The notes below the pieces were generated by a model. It searched no databases and was not told the origin of the DNA. It saw only the letters and a list, made by a program, of their open reading frames with translations. Below, piece by piece: positions 42,465-50,342 of a stretch of 64,000 nucleotides of DNA. The stretch spans positions 62,001 through 126,000 of the forward strand of contig DASVRI010000019.1 of the NCBI GenBank assembly GCA_036388675.1, read 5' to 3'. The translations under genes were made by a program, and so were the position numbers. The DNA comes from DASVUS01 sp036388675. GTDB lineage: Bacteria > Armatimonadota > Abditibacteriia > Abditibacteriales > Abditibacteriaceae. Numbering within the stretch: position 1 is the first letter of the stretch; every line of letters starts with the position of its first letter.

Positions 42465-43427
42465 TCACGGAATCAGCACGATTTTACCGCGAGCGCCGGG
42501 CTGTAAAACAGCTTCGTGAGCGCGCGGCGCATCGGCGAGGGCAAACTCCTGCGCGATAACCGGCCTCAACGTTCCATCGGCCAAACCGGCATCGATACCA
42601 TCAAAGATTTCGTGAAAATCCTGCGGCGGAGTATCGAAAAAGCGCATGCCGAGAATGGCTGATCCTTTCGCCATGGTGTGACGTGGGTCAATGGTCACTT
42701 CACCGCGGCTGCCGATGATAACGACACGTCCGCCGGGCGCCAGCAACTCCAAATCGTGGCCCAGGTTCAGGTGCGCCGCCATTTCCAGAATGACATCAAA
42801 ACCACGTCCGCACGTTGCGCCCAGGGCATCGGAAACATACTCGGGATCGTTGTGATCGAGCACATACTTTGCGCCCTGTTCTTCGATGAGTTGTAGCCCG
42901 ACGGCGCTTCCCGCTGTAGCCGCAACCGTGAGACCCCGCGCTCTGGCCATTTGAATCGCGGCCAGGCCGACTCCGCCACTACCACCGTGTATCATGACGC
43001 TTTCGCCGCTCTGCGTCCGCGCCCGCTGAAACAAAGCGCGAAAGGCTGTGCCGTAGGGAACGTTCAATGCCGCGCCCTGCGCAAAAGAAACCGCGTCCGG
43101 CAAACGGCGCGCGTAGCCCGCCTTCCAGAGTACTCGCTCGGCATAGGCGTTGTTCGTGAGGCCCGCCGCATAAACGCGGTCGCCGACACCGACATTTTCC
43201 ACACCATCGCCGACGGCCTCCACCACACCGGCGCCGTCCATGCCCGGTGTGTAAGGTGGATTCACCATCGAGCCATAGCGGCCCGCGCGAATGTAAGTAT
43301 CAACCGGATTAACGCCAACCGCATAAAGACGCACCACGACCTCGCCCACACCGGCAACGGGATCCGGCACTTCTTCCAGCTTCATGACATCCGGCTCGCC
43401 AAACTCGTGAACGCGAATTGCTTTCAT
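42465..43427 (-). CDS. Zinc-type quinone oxidoreductase/NADPH:quinone reductase
   Basis: A 320-residue medium-chain dehydrogenase. MKAIRVHEFGEPDVM, VVVRLYAVGVNPVDTYIRAG and GMDGAGVVEAVGDGV mark the QOR group; the cofactor site is GGSGGVGLAAIQMA. The zinc-binding cysteines of alcohol dehydrogenases are absent, so it is a non-zinc NADPH:quinone/enone reductase. The ATG is chosen because it opens the family consensus; the longer frame begins in the intergenic repeat. It is the last gene of the minus-strand sucC-sucD group, separated from sucD by an inverted repeat. Confidence 0.92.
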   Translation of the reverse strand: MKAIRVHEFGEPDVMKLEEVPDPVAGVGEVVVRLYAVGVNPVDTYIRAGRYGSMVNPPYTPGMDGAGVVEAVGDGVENVGVGDRVYAAGLTNNAYAERVLWKAGYARRLPDAVSFAQGAALNVPYGTAFRALFQRARTQSGESVMIHGGSGGVGLAAIQMARARGLTVAATAGSAVGLQLIEEQGAKYVLDHNDPEYVSDALGATCGRGFDVILEMAAHLNLGHDLELLAPGGRVVIIGSRGEVTIDPRHTMAKGSAILGMRFFDTPPQDFHEIFDGIDAGLADGTLRPVIAQEFALADAPRAHEAVLQPGARGKIVLIP

Positions 43428-43438
43428 GATAGTTACTG

Positions 43439-43607
43439 AACCACAGAGGACACGGAGGAACACAGAGGTTTTAAGAATAAGAGTGTCGTTCTGAGCGTAG
43501 CGGAGAGAATTAAGCAGGCGCGCAGTTCAAACCAATTTCTTCGCTACGCTCAGAATGGTAGAGTTTCTCCTTATTCTCCTCTGCGTACCTCTGTGTCCTC
43601 TGTGGTT
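43439..43607. repeat. CACAGAGG inverted repeat A (nested hairpin)
   Basis: Outer arms AACCACAGAGGACACGGAGG and CCTCTGTGTCCTCTGTGGTT (with extensions GAATAAG/CTTATTC) flank an inner pair CGTTCTGAGCGTAGCG/CGCTACGCTCAGAATG, so the whole 170 bases can fold into one long hairpin. It fills the gap between the sucD end and the quinone reductase start. Confidence 0.85.
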
Positions 43608-43609
43608 AA

Positions 43610-44491
43610 TTACTGACCGAGCGATGAACGAATCAGGTCAGGCACCTGATTGGGCAGTTCGGCGACTTTGGCTCCGGCACTTTGGAGAGCCTCGATCTTG
43701 GCCTGTGCGGTGCCGGCAGAACCGGACACGATGGCACCGGCGTGGCCCATGCGTTTTCCGGCGGGTGCGGTTTTACCGGCAATGAAGCCGACAACCGGCT
43801 TGGTCATCTGCTTGATGAATTCAGCGGCTTTTTCTTCATCGTTGCCGCCGATTTCGCCGCTGAGCACAACGGCTTTGGTGGCCTCGTCCTGCTCGAACCA
43901 TCCCAGCACATCGACAAAACTGGAACCGATAATCGGGTCGCCGCCGATGCCGACGCAGGTGCTTTGGCCCAGACCGGCGCGTGTCAGTTCATCAACGATT
44001 TCATAAGTCAGCGTGCCGGAACGCGACACCACACCGATGGGGCCAGATGAAAAGATATGTCCGGGCATAATGCCGATTTTGCATTCGCCGGGCGTGATGA
44101 GGCCGGGACAGTTCGGGCCGATCATCCAGCCGTTGCGCTCTTGCAAAAAGCGATAACACTTCATCATGTCCTGAATCGGAATGCCTTCAGTGATGCACAC
44201 GATGCCGTTAATGCCGGCATCCACGGCTTCGAAGATGGCATCGGCTCCAAACGGCGGCGGCACAAAAATGACGCTGGTATCAGCATTCGTCATTTTAACC
44301 GCTTCTTCGACGGTGTTAAAAATCGGCACTGTGTCGTCGTCGTGCTCGATGAACTGCCCACCTTTGCCCGGTGTCACGCCCGCCACGACATTCGTGCCGT
44401 AGTCGAGCATCGCGCGTGTGTGGAACTCGCCTTCTCGTCCGGTTGCGCCTTGCACGAGTACTCGTGTGTTCTTGTCAATCAGAATTGCCAT
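43610..44491 (-). CDS. sucD: Succinate--CoA ligase alpha subunit
   Basis: The alpha subunit (293 residues) of the TCA-cycle enzyme that makes ATP or GTP from succinyl-CoA. It has the CoA-binding start LVQGATGREGEFH, FVPPPFGADAI, the GPNCPGLITP motif and the phosphorylated histidine in RMGHAGAIVSG near 245. The first codons are overlapped by a GAGTACTC palindrome at 44456 (coding Val-Leu). Its TAA stop lies in the end of the inverted repeat downstream. It is separated from sucC by an isomerase gene and a broken gene, an unusual layout. Confidence 0.96.
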   Translation of the reverse strand: MAILIDKNTRVLVQGATGREGEFHTRAMLDYGTNVVAGVTPGKGGQFIEHDDDTVPIFNTVEEAVKMTNADTSVIFVPPPFGADAIFEAVDAGINGIVCITEGIPIQDMMKCYRFLQERNGWMIGPNCPGLITPGECKIGIMPGHIFSSGPIGVVSRSGTLTYEIVDELTRAGLGQSTCVGIGGDPIIGSSFVDVLGWFEQDEATKAVVLSGEIGGNDEEKAAEFIKQMTKPVVGFIAGKTAPAGKRMGHAGAIVSGSAGTAQAKIEALQSAGAKVAELPNQVPDLIRSSLGQ

Positions 44492-44566
44492 CGGTTATTC
44501 CCTCGTTCTCTCACGTCTCGTGGTTGATGCCGGCATCGTCAAACACCCTGTCCAGCAAATTATCTC

Positions 44567-44830
44567 TTAATCAAGTTGCCCGCGACGACTTAGCGTGCCG
44601 ACCGACGGATCAACGACTTCCTCACCATAACTTAGCCGTGCCCATTCCGACGCGACCTGCTGTTCGTTCCATTCAGGATGCTTCTCGGCGATACGGCGAC
44701 GCGCCCGGTGAATCACGGAAGAGGTCAGCGCTCGCGCCAACTACAGTCGTCCGCCAACGCCGATTTGTCGCAACAAATCGAGATACAGCTTTTCAATTTC
44801 AGGCGATGTATCGGGCGATTGCGTTTTCAT
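44567..44830 (-). pseudogene. Small gene with an in-frame TAG
   Basis: An 88-codon frame, open except for a TAG at 44741-44743 (codon 30). The halves read MKTQSPDTSPEIEKLYLDLL...GGRL and ARALTSSVIHRARRRIAEKH...EWARLSYGEEVVD, the pattern of a common family of short helical proteins (a RxxxxxxLS start and hPeWs end before a YGE motif). The frame then ends in TAA. A TTG directly follows the TAG and might allow restart. It sits between the isomerase and sucD genes on the same strand. Either a recent nonsense mutation or two short products; each half is under 60 residues. Confidence 0.7.
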
Positions 44831-44849
44831 TTGCTTAACGAATGCGCAG

Positions 44850-45605
44850 CTACTTGCCCATCGCTTTCAGGTTCTGCAAACACTTATCAACACATTCCAA
44901 TGGCGGCAGAGCGTAGCTTTCCTGTTCCACGATATACCACTGTGTGGCGCCGTTGTTTTCGCAGACCTGAAAAATCTTCTGCCACGGCACTTCGCCTTCG
45001 CCAAGGAGCGCCTTATCGTTGCTGTGCGAGTACTCTTTCAGGTGAATGGTGCGTGCCCGCGTCGGGTAGCGCTCCAGCACCTGTGTTGCGTCTCCGCCGC
45101 CATGCACCGCGTTGCCGGTATCAAGCTGCACCACGACTTCATCGGGCGTGTTTTGCGCGAAGACATCCATCAGAGTTTGGCCGTCGAAAGTGTTGCTGAA
45201 CTCAAAATCGTGGTTGTGATAACCGACGAAACATCCCGCTTCGCCGGCACGCTGCGCCGCCTGGCCAAAGAAGTTCGCCGTTTCAATCCAGGCTTCGCGC
45301 GAGGCGTAGCGCTCCGGGCCAAGCCACGGCACGATTAAGTAGGCATTGTCGAGTACTCGGTTGAACTCAATCGTACGCTGAAGTTCATCACCTTCCAGAG
45401 TGCCGATTCCGGTGTGCGTGCCGGCGCATTTAAGACCGAGATCGTCCAACATTTTCTTTATTTGAGCGGCCTCGTGGCCGTAGTAGCCGGCGAACTCAAC
45501 GCCTTCGTAGCCCATCTTCGCTACGGCTTCAAGTGTGCCCGGCAAGTCGCGCTCACAATCCTGGCGCACGGAGAACAACTGCAATGCAATGGGGATGCGT
45601 GTCAT
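44850..45605 (-). CDS. Sugar phosphate isomerase/epimerase-like TIM-barrel protein
   Basis: A 251-residue xylose-isomerase-like barrel. Typical features are ALQLFSVRQDCERDLPG at the start, GYEGVEFAGYYG, metal-ligand glutamates and histidines in GYHNHDFEF and VVQLDTGNAVHGG, and IHLKEY and IVEQESY late in the barrel. It probably isomerises or epimerises a keto-sugar or inositol derivative. It lies between sucC and sucD in the same direction; a GAGTACTC copy codes for EYS within HLKEYS. Confidence 0.88.
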   Translation of the reverse strand: MTRIPIALQLFSVRQDCERDLPGTLEAVAKMGYEGVEFAGYYGHEAAQIKKMLDDLGLKCAGTHTGIGTLEGDELQRTIEFNRVLDNAYLIVPWLGPERYASREAWIETANFFGQAAQRAGEAGCFVGYHNHDFEFSNTFDGQTLMDVFAQNTPDEVVVQLDTGNAVHGGGDATQVLERYPTRARTIHLKEYSHSNDKALLGEGEVPWQKIFQVCENNGATQWYIVEQESYALPPLECVDKCLQNLKAMGK

Positions 45606-45617
45606 GATTTCCTTTTT

Positions 45618-45729
45618 AAACCACAGATGAACACGGATGAACGCAGATGGTGATGTTGGTTAAACCTTGAATGCCGTTCTCCCAATTCTCAATGTTCATC
45701 CGTGTTTATCCGCGTCCATCTGTGGTTAA
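45618..45729. repeat. CACAGATG inverted repeat B
   Basis: Left arm AACCACAGATGAACACGGAT and right arm ATCCGCGTCCATCTGTGGTT flank a loop of about 45 bases. It is of the same class as repeat A (ACCACAGA start with heptad-like AACACxGAxG spacing). It lies between the isomerase start and the sucC stop. Confidence 0.85.
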
Positions 45730-46862
45730 TTGCTGTTGACGAGTTGGACGATTTTCTGCGCGCCTTCCTGCATGGTCGAAGCCGGTGTGAGCACGCTCCC
45801 TTCAAGCAGTTTCAAGCCTTCTTCGGCGCGTGTGCCCGTGAGTCGCACCACAATCGGCACCTGTTTTTCCAGGGTGCCCAGCGCTTCCAGCAGACCCTTG
45901 GCTACTTCGTCGCCGCGCGTGATGCCGCCGAAGATATTGAAGAAAATGCCCTTCACGTTCGGGTCGAGCAAAACGGTGTCAACAGCAGTGCGCACGACTT
46001 CGGCTTTGGCGCCGCCGCCGATGTCGAGAAAGTTGGCCGGACGTCCGCCTTCGCGCTGCACCACGTCGAGCGTAGTCATCACAAGCCCGGCGCCATTGCC
46101 GATGATCCCGATGTCGCCTTCAAGGCGCACATAAGTGAGGCCGCGCTTGTGCGCTTCGGCTTCAATCGGGTCTTCTTCCTGTGCTTCCTGATACTTGGCC
46201 AAATCGGGGTGGCGAAACAGCGCGTTGTCGTCGATATTGATTTTGGCATCCGCAGCGATGAGCTTGCCGTCGCCAGTCAACACCAGCGGATTGATCTCCG
46301 CCAAAGTGCAGTCATAATCGACGTAAACTTTGGCCAGCGCTTTCATGAACGGGCCGATTTGCTTCACCGCTGCTGCGGGCAAATTCGCTTCAAAAGCGAG
46401 TTGGCGAATCTGGAAGTCCAGCAATCCCAGCGCTGGGTCTATGTGCAGACGAGCGATTTTTTCGGGATCGGTTTCGGCGACTTCTTCAATGTCGATGCCG
46501 CCGGCTGCGCTGACCATCACGATGTTACGCCGCGCCGCGCGGTCGGTCGTGATGCCGATGTAATACTCTTCTTTGATGTCGGCGGCTTCTTCGACCAATA
46601 CCTGCTCAACCGTGAGGCCCTTGATGTCCATGCCGATAATCTGCTCGGCGGCGGCGCGCGCTTCTTCAGGCGTCTTGCCCAGCTTGATGCCGCCGGCCTT
46701 GCCGCGCCCGCCGACGTGAACCTGCGCCTTCACCACAACCGGCTTGCCGACTTCGGTCGTTATCTGCGCCACTTCATCGGGCGTAGTCGCTACACGTCCC
46801 GGCGGAATAGGAACCCCATACTTCGCGAAAATTTCCTTCGCCTGATACTCGTGAATCTTCAT
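45726..46862 (-). CDS. sucC: Succinate--CoA ligase beta subunit
   Basis: The ATP-grasp beta subunit (378 residues) of succinyl-CoA synthetase. It starts MKIHEYQAKEIFAKYGVP, has VVKAQVHVGGRGKAGGIKL, EINPLVLTGDG, LEGDIGIIGNGAGLVM and FFNIFGGITRGDEVAKG, all family hallmarks. AAGGA lies shortly before the ATG. Its TAA stop falls inside the right arm of inverted repeat B. Although sucC and sucD are normally adjacent, here about 1.2 kb separates them. Confidence 0.96.
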   Translation of the reverse strand: MKIHEYQAKEIFAKYGVPIPPGRVATTPDEVAQITTEVGKPVVVKAQVHVGGRGKAGGIKLGKTPEEARAAAEQIIGMDIKGLTVEQVLVEEAADIKEEYYIGITTDRAARRNIVMVSAAGGIDIEEVAETDPEKIARLHIDPALGLLDFQIRQLAFEANLPAAAVKQIGPFMKALAKVYVDYDCTLAEINPLVLTGDGKLIAADAKINIDDNALFRHPDLAKYQEAQEEDPIEAEAHKRGLTYVRLEGDIGIIGNGAGLVMTTLDVVQREGGRPANFLDIGGGAKAEVVRTAVDTVLLDPNVKGIFFNIFGGITRGDEVAKGLLEALGTLEKQVPIVVRLTGTRAEEGLKLLEGSVLTPASTMQEGAQKIVQLVNSN

Positions 46863-46887
46863 GCAATTTCCTTTTCGGCAAATAGGA

Positions 46888-46974
46888 ACCCCTGAGGCAC
46901 AAAGAACACGAAGAGATTGAAAGATGTCCTTAGCCGTCGCTTCGTCTCTTCTCTGTGTCCTCTATGTCTCGGTT
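46888..46974. repeat. CACAAAG/CACAGAG inverted repeat C
   Basis: Left arm CCTGAGGCACAAAGAACACG and right arm GTGTCCTCTATGTCTCGG, with AAGAG/CTCTT inside, form an imperfect hairpin between the sucC start and the end of the next gene. It is a more diverged member of the class of repeats A and B. Confidence 0.7.
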
Positions 46975-46980
46975 GTTCAA

Positions 46981-47292
46981 TCAACTGCCCCAGCGGCGCA
47001 TCTCGATGCCGACGCGCACCGCATCTTCGACAAACTTCGTGATTTCGGCTTCTTCGGCTAAAACGGCGATCTGCTCATCGAGTTTCTTCAACTCGCGGCG
47101 CAGCGATTCACGTTCTTTGTCGTCATCAGTGTGGTCGAAGTCGTTGTTTAGCCGCGCGCGTCGCTCGCTGAGTACTCGCTTCATGTCACGCAATTCATGC
47201 GCACGAGGCTCTTCACCCAGCGCTTCACTCAGCGCTTCGGCGTATTCGGGATCTTCCTCGCCTCTTACATCCTGGTCATCACGTTCAGCCAT
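46981..47292 (-). CDS. Short coiled-coil protein
   Basis: A highly charged protein of about 103 residues that I do not recognise. The central part (HELRDMKRVLSERRARL, ERESLRRELKKLDEQIAVLAEEAE) should form an extended coiled coil; there is no signal or membrane segment. GAGG lies 6 bases before the ATG. It precedes sucC on the same strand, with repeat C in between, and is divergent from cysH. Confidence 0.7.
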   Translation of the reverse strand: MAERDDQDVRGEEDPEYAEALSEALGEEPRAHELRDMKRVLSERRARLNNDFDHTDDDKERESLRRELKKLDEQIAVLAEEAEITKFVEDAVRVGIEMRRWGS

Positions 47293-47386
47293 AAGCACCC
47301 TCGTCAATTGTTCCGGCGGTCATTTTACCACTGCAACAACAGCCACGGCACTACCTGGCTAAATCCATCTTTGGGTGGAACTTCCC

Positions 47387-47412
47387 TAATGTCTACCCGT
47401 TTGGTAGGATTA
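47387..47412. promoter_or_regulatory. Inverted repeat before cysH (operator or mRNA hairpin)
   Basis: TAAT, CTACC, a 5-base centre and GGTAG, ATTA form a symmetric site ending at the cysH ribosome-binding site. CTACC-N5-GGTAG is the sort of operator Rrf2-type regulators use; as RNA it would be a hairpin next to AAGGAA. Confidence 0.5.
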
Positions 47413-47425
47413 AGGAAACATCGCC

Positions 47426-48190
47426 ATGATCGAGAACGGTTCCTCGTCGGTGCAGACGTATAGCCCCGATGAGTTGCGCATAATCAGTGATAGTTTGGAA
47501 AACAGCGAGCCGCAGGAAATTCTGCGCTGGGCGCTGACGGCTTTCGGCGACAAGCTCACCATGGCCACGGCCTTTGGCGCCGAGGGCTGCGTCATCATTG
47601 ATATGATGAGTCGGCTGCGTGACGAAACCGGCATTACGCCCGACATTTTTAACCTCGATACGGGCTACCAATTCCAGGAAACCCTTGAAATGCGCGACAC
47701 TATGCAGGAGCGCTACGGCTTGCCGATTCGCTTTGTGCGCGCCAAAGAATCGGTGCGACAGATGGAAGCGCGGCTGGGCGGCTCGATCTACGCTTCAAAC
47801 CCGACGCTCTGCTGCTATCAGCGCAAAGTGGTGCCGCTGCGCGAAGCGTTGCACGGCTTTAGCGCCTGGGTGTCGGCTATCCGCCGCGACCAGACACCCG
47901 AGCGCGCCACGCAGCCCATCGTCGGCCCCGAGCCGAAGTATGAAAACCTGGTGAAGATCAATCCGCTGGCCAACTGGACGAAAGATCAGGTGTGGGATTA
48001 TATTGGCGCCAACAACGTGCCGACGAATCCGCTGCACGATCAGGGTTATCCGTCCATCGGTTGCTATCCGTGCACACGTCCCGTGGGACAAGGTGAAGAC
48101 GACCGAGCCGGTCGCTGGGCCGGTCTCGATAAGCGGGAGTGCGGCCTGCACCTGGGCGCCGACGGCAAACTGGTGCGCGCCGCCAGCTAA
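47426..48190 (+). CDS. cysH: Adenylyl-sulfate reductase (thioredoxin-type, assimilatory)
   Basis: A 254-residue enzyme reducing activated sulfate to sulfite. Cys129-Cys130 and Cys213-x-x-Cys216 bind a [4Fe-4S] cluster, which marks the APS-using (rather than PAPS-using) branch, and the catalytic cysteine is Cys239 in ECGLH near the end. The nucleotide motif reads ATAFGAEG. AAGGAA lies 8 bases before the ATG. No other cys gene is adjacent. A palindrome just upstream suggests regulation by sulfur or cysteine supply. Confidence 0.94.
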   Translation: MIENGSSSVQTYSPDELRIISDSLENSEPQEILRWALTAFGDKLTMATAFGAEGCVIIDMMSRLRDETGITPDIFNLDTGYQFQETLEMRDTMQERYGLPIRFVRAKESVRQMEARLGGSIYASNPTLCCYQRKVVPLREALHGFSAWVSAIRRDQTPERATQPIVGPEPKYENLVKINPLANWTKDQVWDYIGANNVPTNPLHDQGYPSIGCYPCTRPVGQGEDDRAGRWAGLDKRECGLHLGADGKLVRAAS

Positions 48191-48240
48191 ACGCCCCGAG
48201 TACTCGCTTCTTAACCTACTGTCGTCATGACGCGCTGCCG

Positions 48241-49773
48241 TCATAACATGCTGTGCACGATTTGTCCGAGCTTTTGCAGAGCACTCTCCATGGTGGGCGG
48301 CTCGTGGTAACCACAATTCAAGCGAATGAAGTTGCTGTATTTCGGCTTGGCGGAGAAAATATGTCCCGGCGCAATGCTGATGTTTTCTGCGAGCGCCCGC
48401 CGAAACAAGTCGAGTGCGTCCACGCCATCAGGTAATTGCACCCACACCACGTAACCTCCAGCAGGGCGTGTGACGCGTGTGCCTTCCGGAAAATACTGTT
48501 CGATGCCATGTAGAGCGCACTGCACACGGTCACGGTACCAGCGTGTAATGCGGCGCAAATGATGGTCGTAGCTGCCGTTGGCCAGAAACTCGGCAACGGT
48601 CAACGAAGGCAGTGAAGCACTCGCCAACGTGTTCATGACTTTTAAATATTCAATCTGCTTTTGATAGCGTCCCGGCGCCACCCAGCCGATGCGGTAGCCC
48701 GGCGCCAGAGTCTTGGAAAACGAAGAACACATCAGCACGTTGCCGCTGCGGTCGAAGGCCTTGGCAGTCTTGGGACGGCGCGGCGCAAACGCGATGTCGC
48801 CGTAAATATCGTCTTCAATCAGCGGAATGTTGTGACGCTCCAGAATCTGCACCAGGCGTTCTTTGTTTTCGTCGGGCATACAACTGCCCAGCGGGTTTGT
48901 GAAGTTGGGCGACAGCAAGCACGCGGTGACTTCCTTTTGCTCCAGCGCATATTCCAGCGCGTCGAGGTTGATGCCATCGCGCGGGTGTGTTGGTAACTCC
49001 AGCGCGCACATGCCCAACGACTCGATGATTTGCAGCACACCATAATAAGTCGGCGATTCGAGAAGAATCGTATCTCCCGGTTTCGCCACGGCGCGCAGAC
49101 ACAAATTGAGCGCTTCCTGACAGCCGCAGGTAATGACCAGGTCATCCGGTGTCAGAGTGCAGCCGGCGTTCATGCTACGCCGCGCGATCTGCACACGCAG
49201 CGCTTCGCAGCCGGGTGGAATGTCGTAGGCAACGGCCAGATGCGGGGTGCGGCGCGTTACAGCCGCCATGGCCCGATAGAGCTGGCGCGTCGGCATCATA
49301 TCAGGACACAGCGTTGCTGCACCAAGTTGAATCATCCCGCTGCGACTCGAGGATTGCATCACCTGCATCACCAGCTCGCTGATTGAAACCGAAGTCGCCT
49401 GGAATGGCGGCTGTGTCGCTTCGGGTTCCGGCGGCAACGATTGGTGCGACTGCCTCACATAGTAACCCGACTGCGGGCGCGCCTCGATCCATCCGGCGTT
49501 TTCCAGCTTCCGATAAGATTGCAGCACCGTTGAGACACTGACGCCCTGTTGAGTACTCAACTCGCGCACTGAAGGCACACGCTGCCCCGGACGCAGCGTG
49601 CCACCCTCGATCAATTGCAAAATGCGTTCTGCAACCTGCTCATACAACCGCGCATCAGAACGCGAAGTCTCTGCCAACGCTTGCTCCGCCGGCACTTTAC
49701 TCTCGGACTCACGATTTCCGGATGCCCGACGCGACGCCTGCACAACCCTCTTTTTGACCGCAACAGTTTTCAT
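48241..49773 (-). CDS. MocR-family GntR regulator with aminotransferase domain
   Basis: A 510-residue fusion of a GntR winged helix (about 45-115: VPSVRELSTQQGVSVSTVLQ, SYRKLENAGWIEARPQSGYY) and a fold-type I aminotransferase-like domain with the PLP lysine in SFSKTLAPGYRIGW and the aspartate in LIEDDIYGDIAF. Such regulators sense PLP or amino acids and control vitamin B6, GABA or taurine genes. The start at MKTVAVKK is preferred; the longer frame begins within an AT-rich promoter-like stretch. Divergent from the DUF2917 gene. Confidence 0.93.
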   Translation of the reverse strand: MKTVAVKKRVVQASRRASGNRESESKVPAEQALAETSRSDARLYEQVAERILQLIEGGTLRPGQRVPSVRELSTQQGVSVSTVLQSYRKLENAGWIEARPQSGYYVRQSHQSLPPEPEATQPPFQATSVSISELVMQVMQSSSRSGMIQLGAATLCPDMMPTRQLYRAMAAVTRRTPHLAVAYDIPPGCEALRVQIARRSMNAGCTLTPDDLVITCGCQEALNLCLRAVAKPGDTILLESPTYYGVLQIIESLGMCALELPTHPRDGINLDALEYALEQKEVTACLLSPNFTNPLGSCMPDENKERLVQILERHNIPLIEDDIYGDIAFAPRRPKTAKAFDRSGNVLMCSSFSKTLAPGYRIGWVAPGRYQKQIEYLKVMNTLASASLPSLTVAEFLANGSYDHHLRRITRWYRDRVQCALHGIEQYFPEGTRVTRPAGGYVVWVQLPDGVDALDLFRRALAENISIAPGHIFSAKPKYSNFIRLNCGYHEPPTMESALQKLGQIVHSML

Positions 49774-49892
49774 AATTACCCACCATAACAGTTTCAGAAA
49801 GACTGAACTGTCACCGATACAATTTAACAGCATTGCATCTGTGCTGCACCTGGCATCGGCTGTAATCTATTATTCAAGGTGGTGAGTTTTCG

Positions 49893-50249
49893 ATGAGTAC
49901 GTTGAGTCGAGAGTGGAGCCGGTCGGGGCCGGAGGTATTGAGAACAACGGCACAGCAGGCGGCACAGGAGACGCCGCAGCATTGCGATGGCATCTGCCGC
50001 GAAAGCAGGGTAACAATGCAACGTGGCGAGTTATCAAGTTTTGAAGCGCGCACAGGAGACACCATCTCCTGCAACGGCGGTGTGGTGTGGCTGACGCAAA
50101 CGGGCGATCTCACCGATTACGTGCTGCACGACGGAGAGCGTTTTGTGGCGCAGCAAAACGGCAAAGTGCTGGTTCAAGCGTTTTCTGCCGCTGTTGTTTG
50201 CCTGGTGCAACAGGCCTTGCGCAACGAGCAACAGGCCTTGCGCAACTGA
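49893..50249 (+). CDS. DUF2917-domain protein
   Basis: A 118-residue protein. Residues about 42-108 (GELSSFEARTGDTISC, GVVWLTQTGDLTDYVLHDGE) match the cupin-like DUF2917 family, whose role is unknown. The first 40 residues are low in complexity. A 21-base unit is duplicated at the end, giving QQALRNEQQALRN, so the C-terminus grew by slippage. The TGA stop shares its last two bases with a GAGTACTC palindrome at 50248. Confidence 0.75.
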   Translation: MSTLSREWSRSGPEVLRTTAQQAAQETPQHCDGICRESRVTMQRGELSSFEARTGDTISCNGGVVWLTQTGDLTDYVLHDGERFVAQQNGKVLVQAFSAAVVCLVQQALRNEQQALRN

Positions 50250-50292
50250 GTACTCGTTGCACTCGAGGATTCGGCATTGTGCTGCCGCACTT

Positions 50293-50342
50293 TAGATGCG
50301 CAACATAAGTACTGCACAACATAAGTACTGCACAACATAAGT
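50293..50342. repeat. Three tandem CACAACATAAGTACTG units
   Basis: The 16-base unit CACAACATAAGTACTG is repeated two full times, after a GCGCAACATAAGTACTG variant and before a partial one, between the DUF2917 gene and the hydrolase end. Each unit contains AGTACT, the core of GAGTACTC. Confidence 0.8.

Noticed and set aside
3898..44743. TAG recoded as an amino acid
   Set aside because: rpoZ, bioD, the ketosynthase and the aminotransferase end in TAG at sensible positions. The two in-frame cases are better explained by mutation.
45702..46895. A 397-codon open frame on the plus strand
   Set aside because: It lies opposite sucC, and no recognised domain appears in it.
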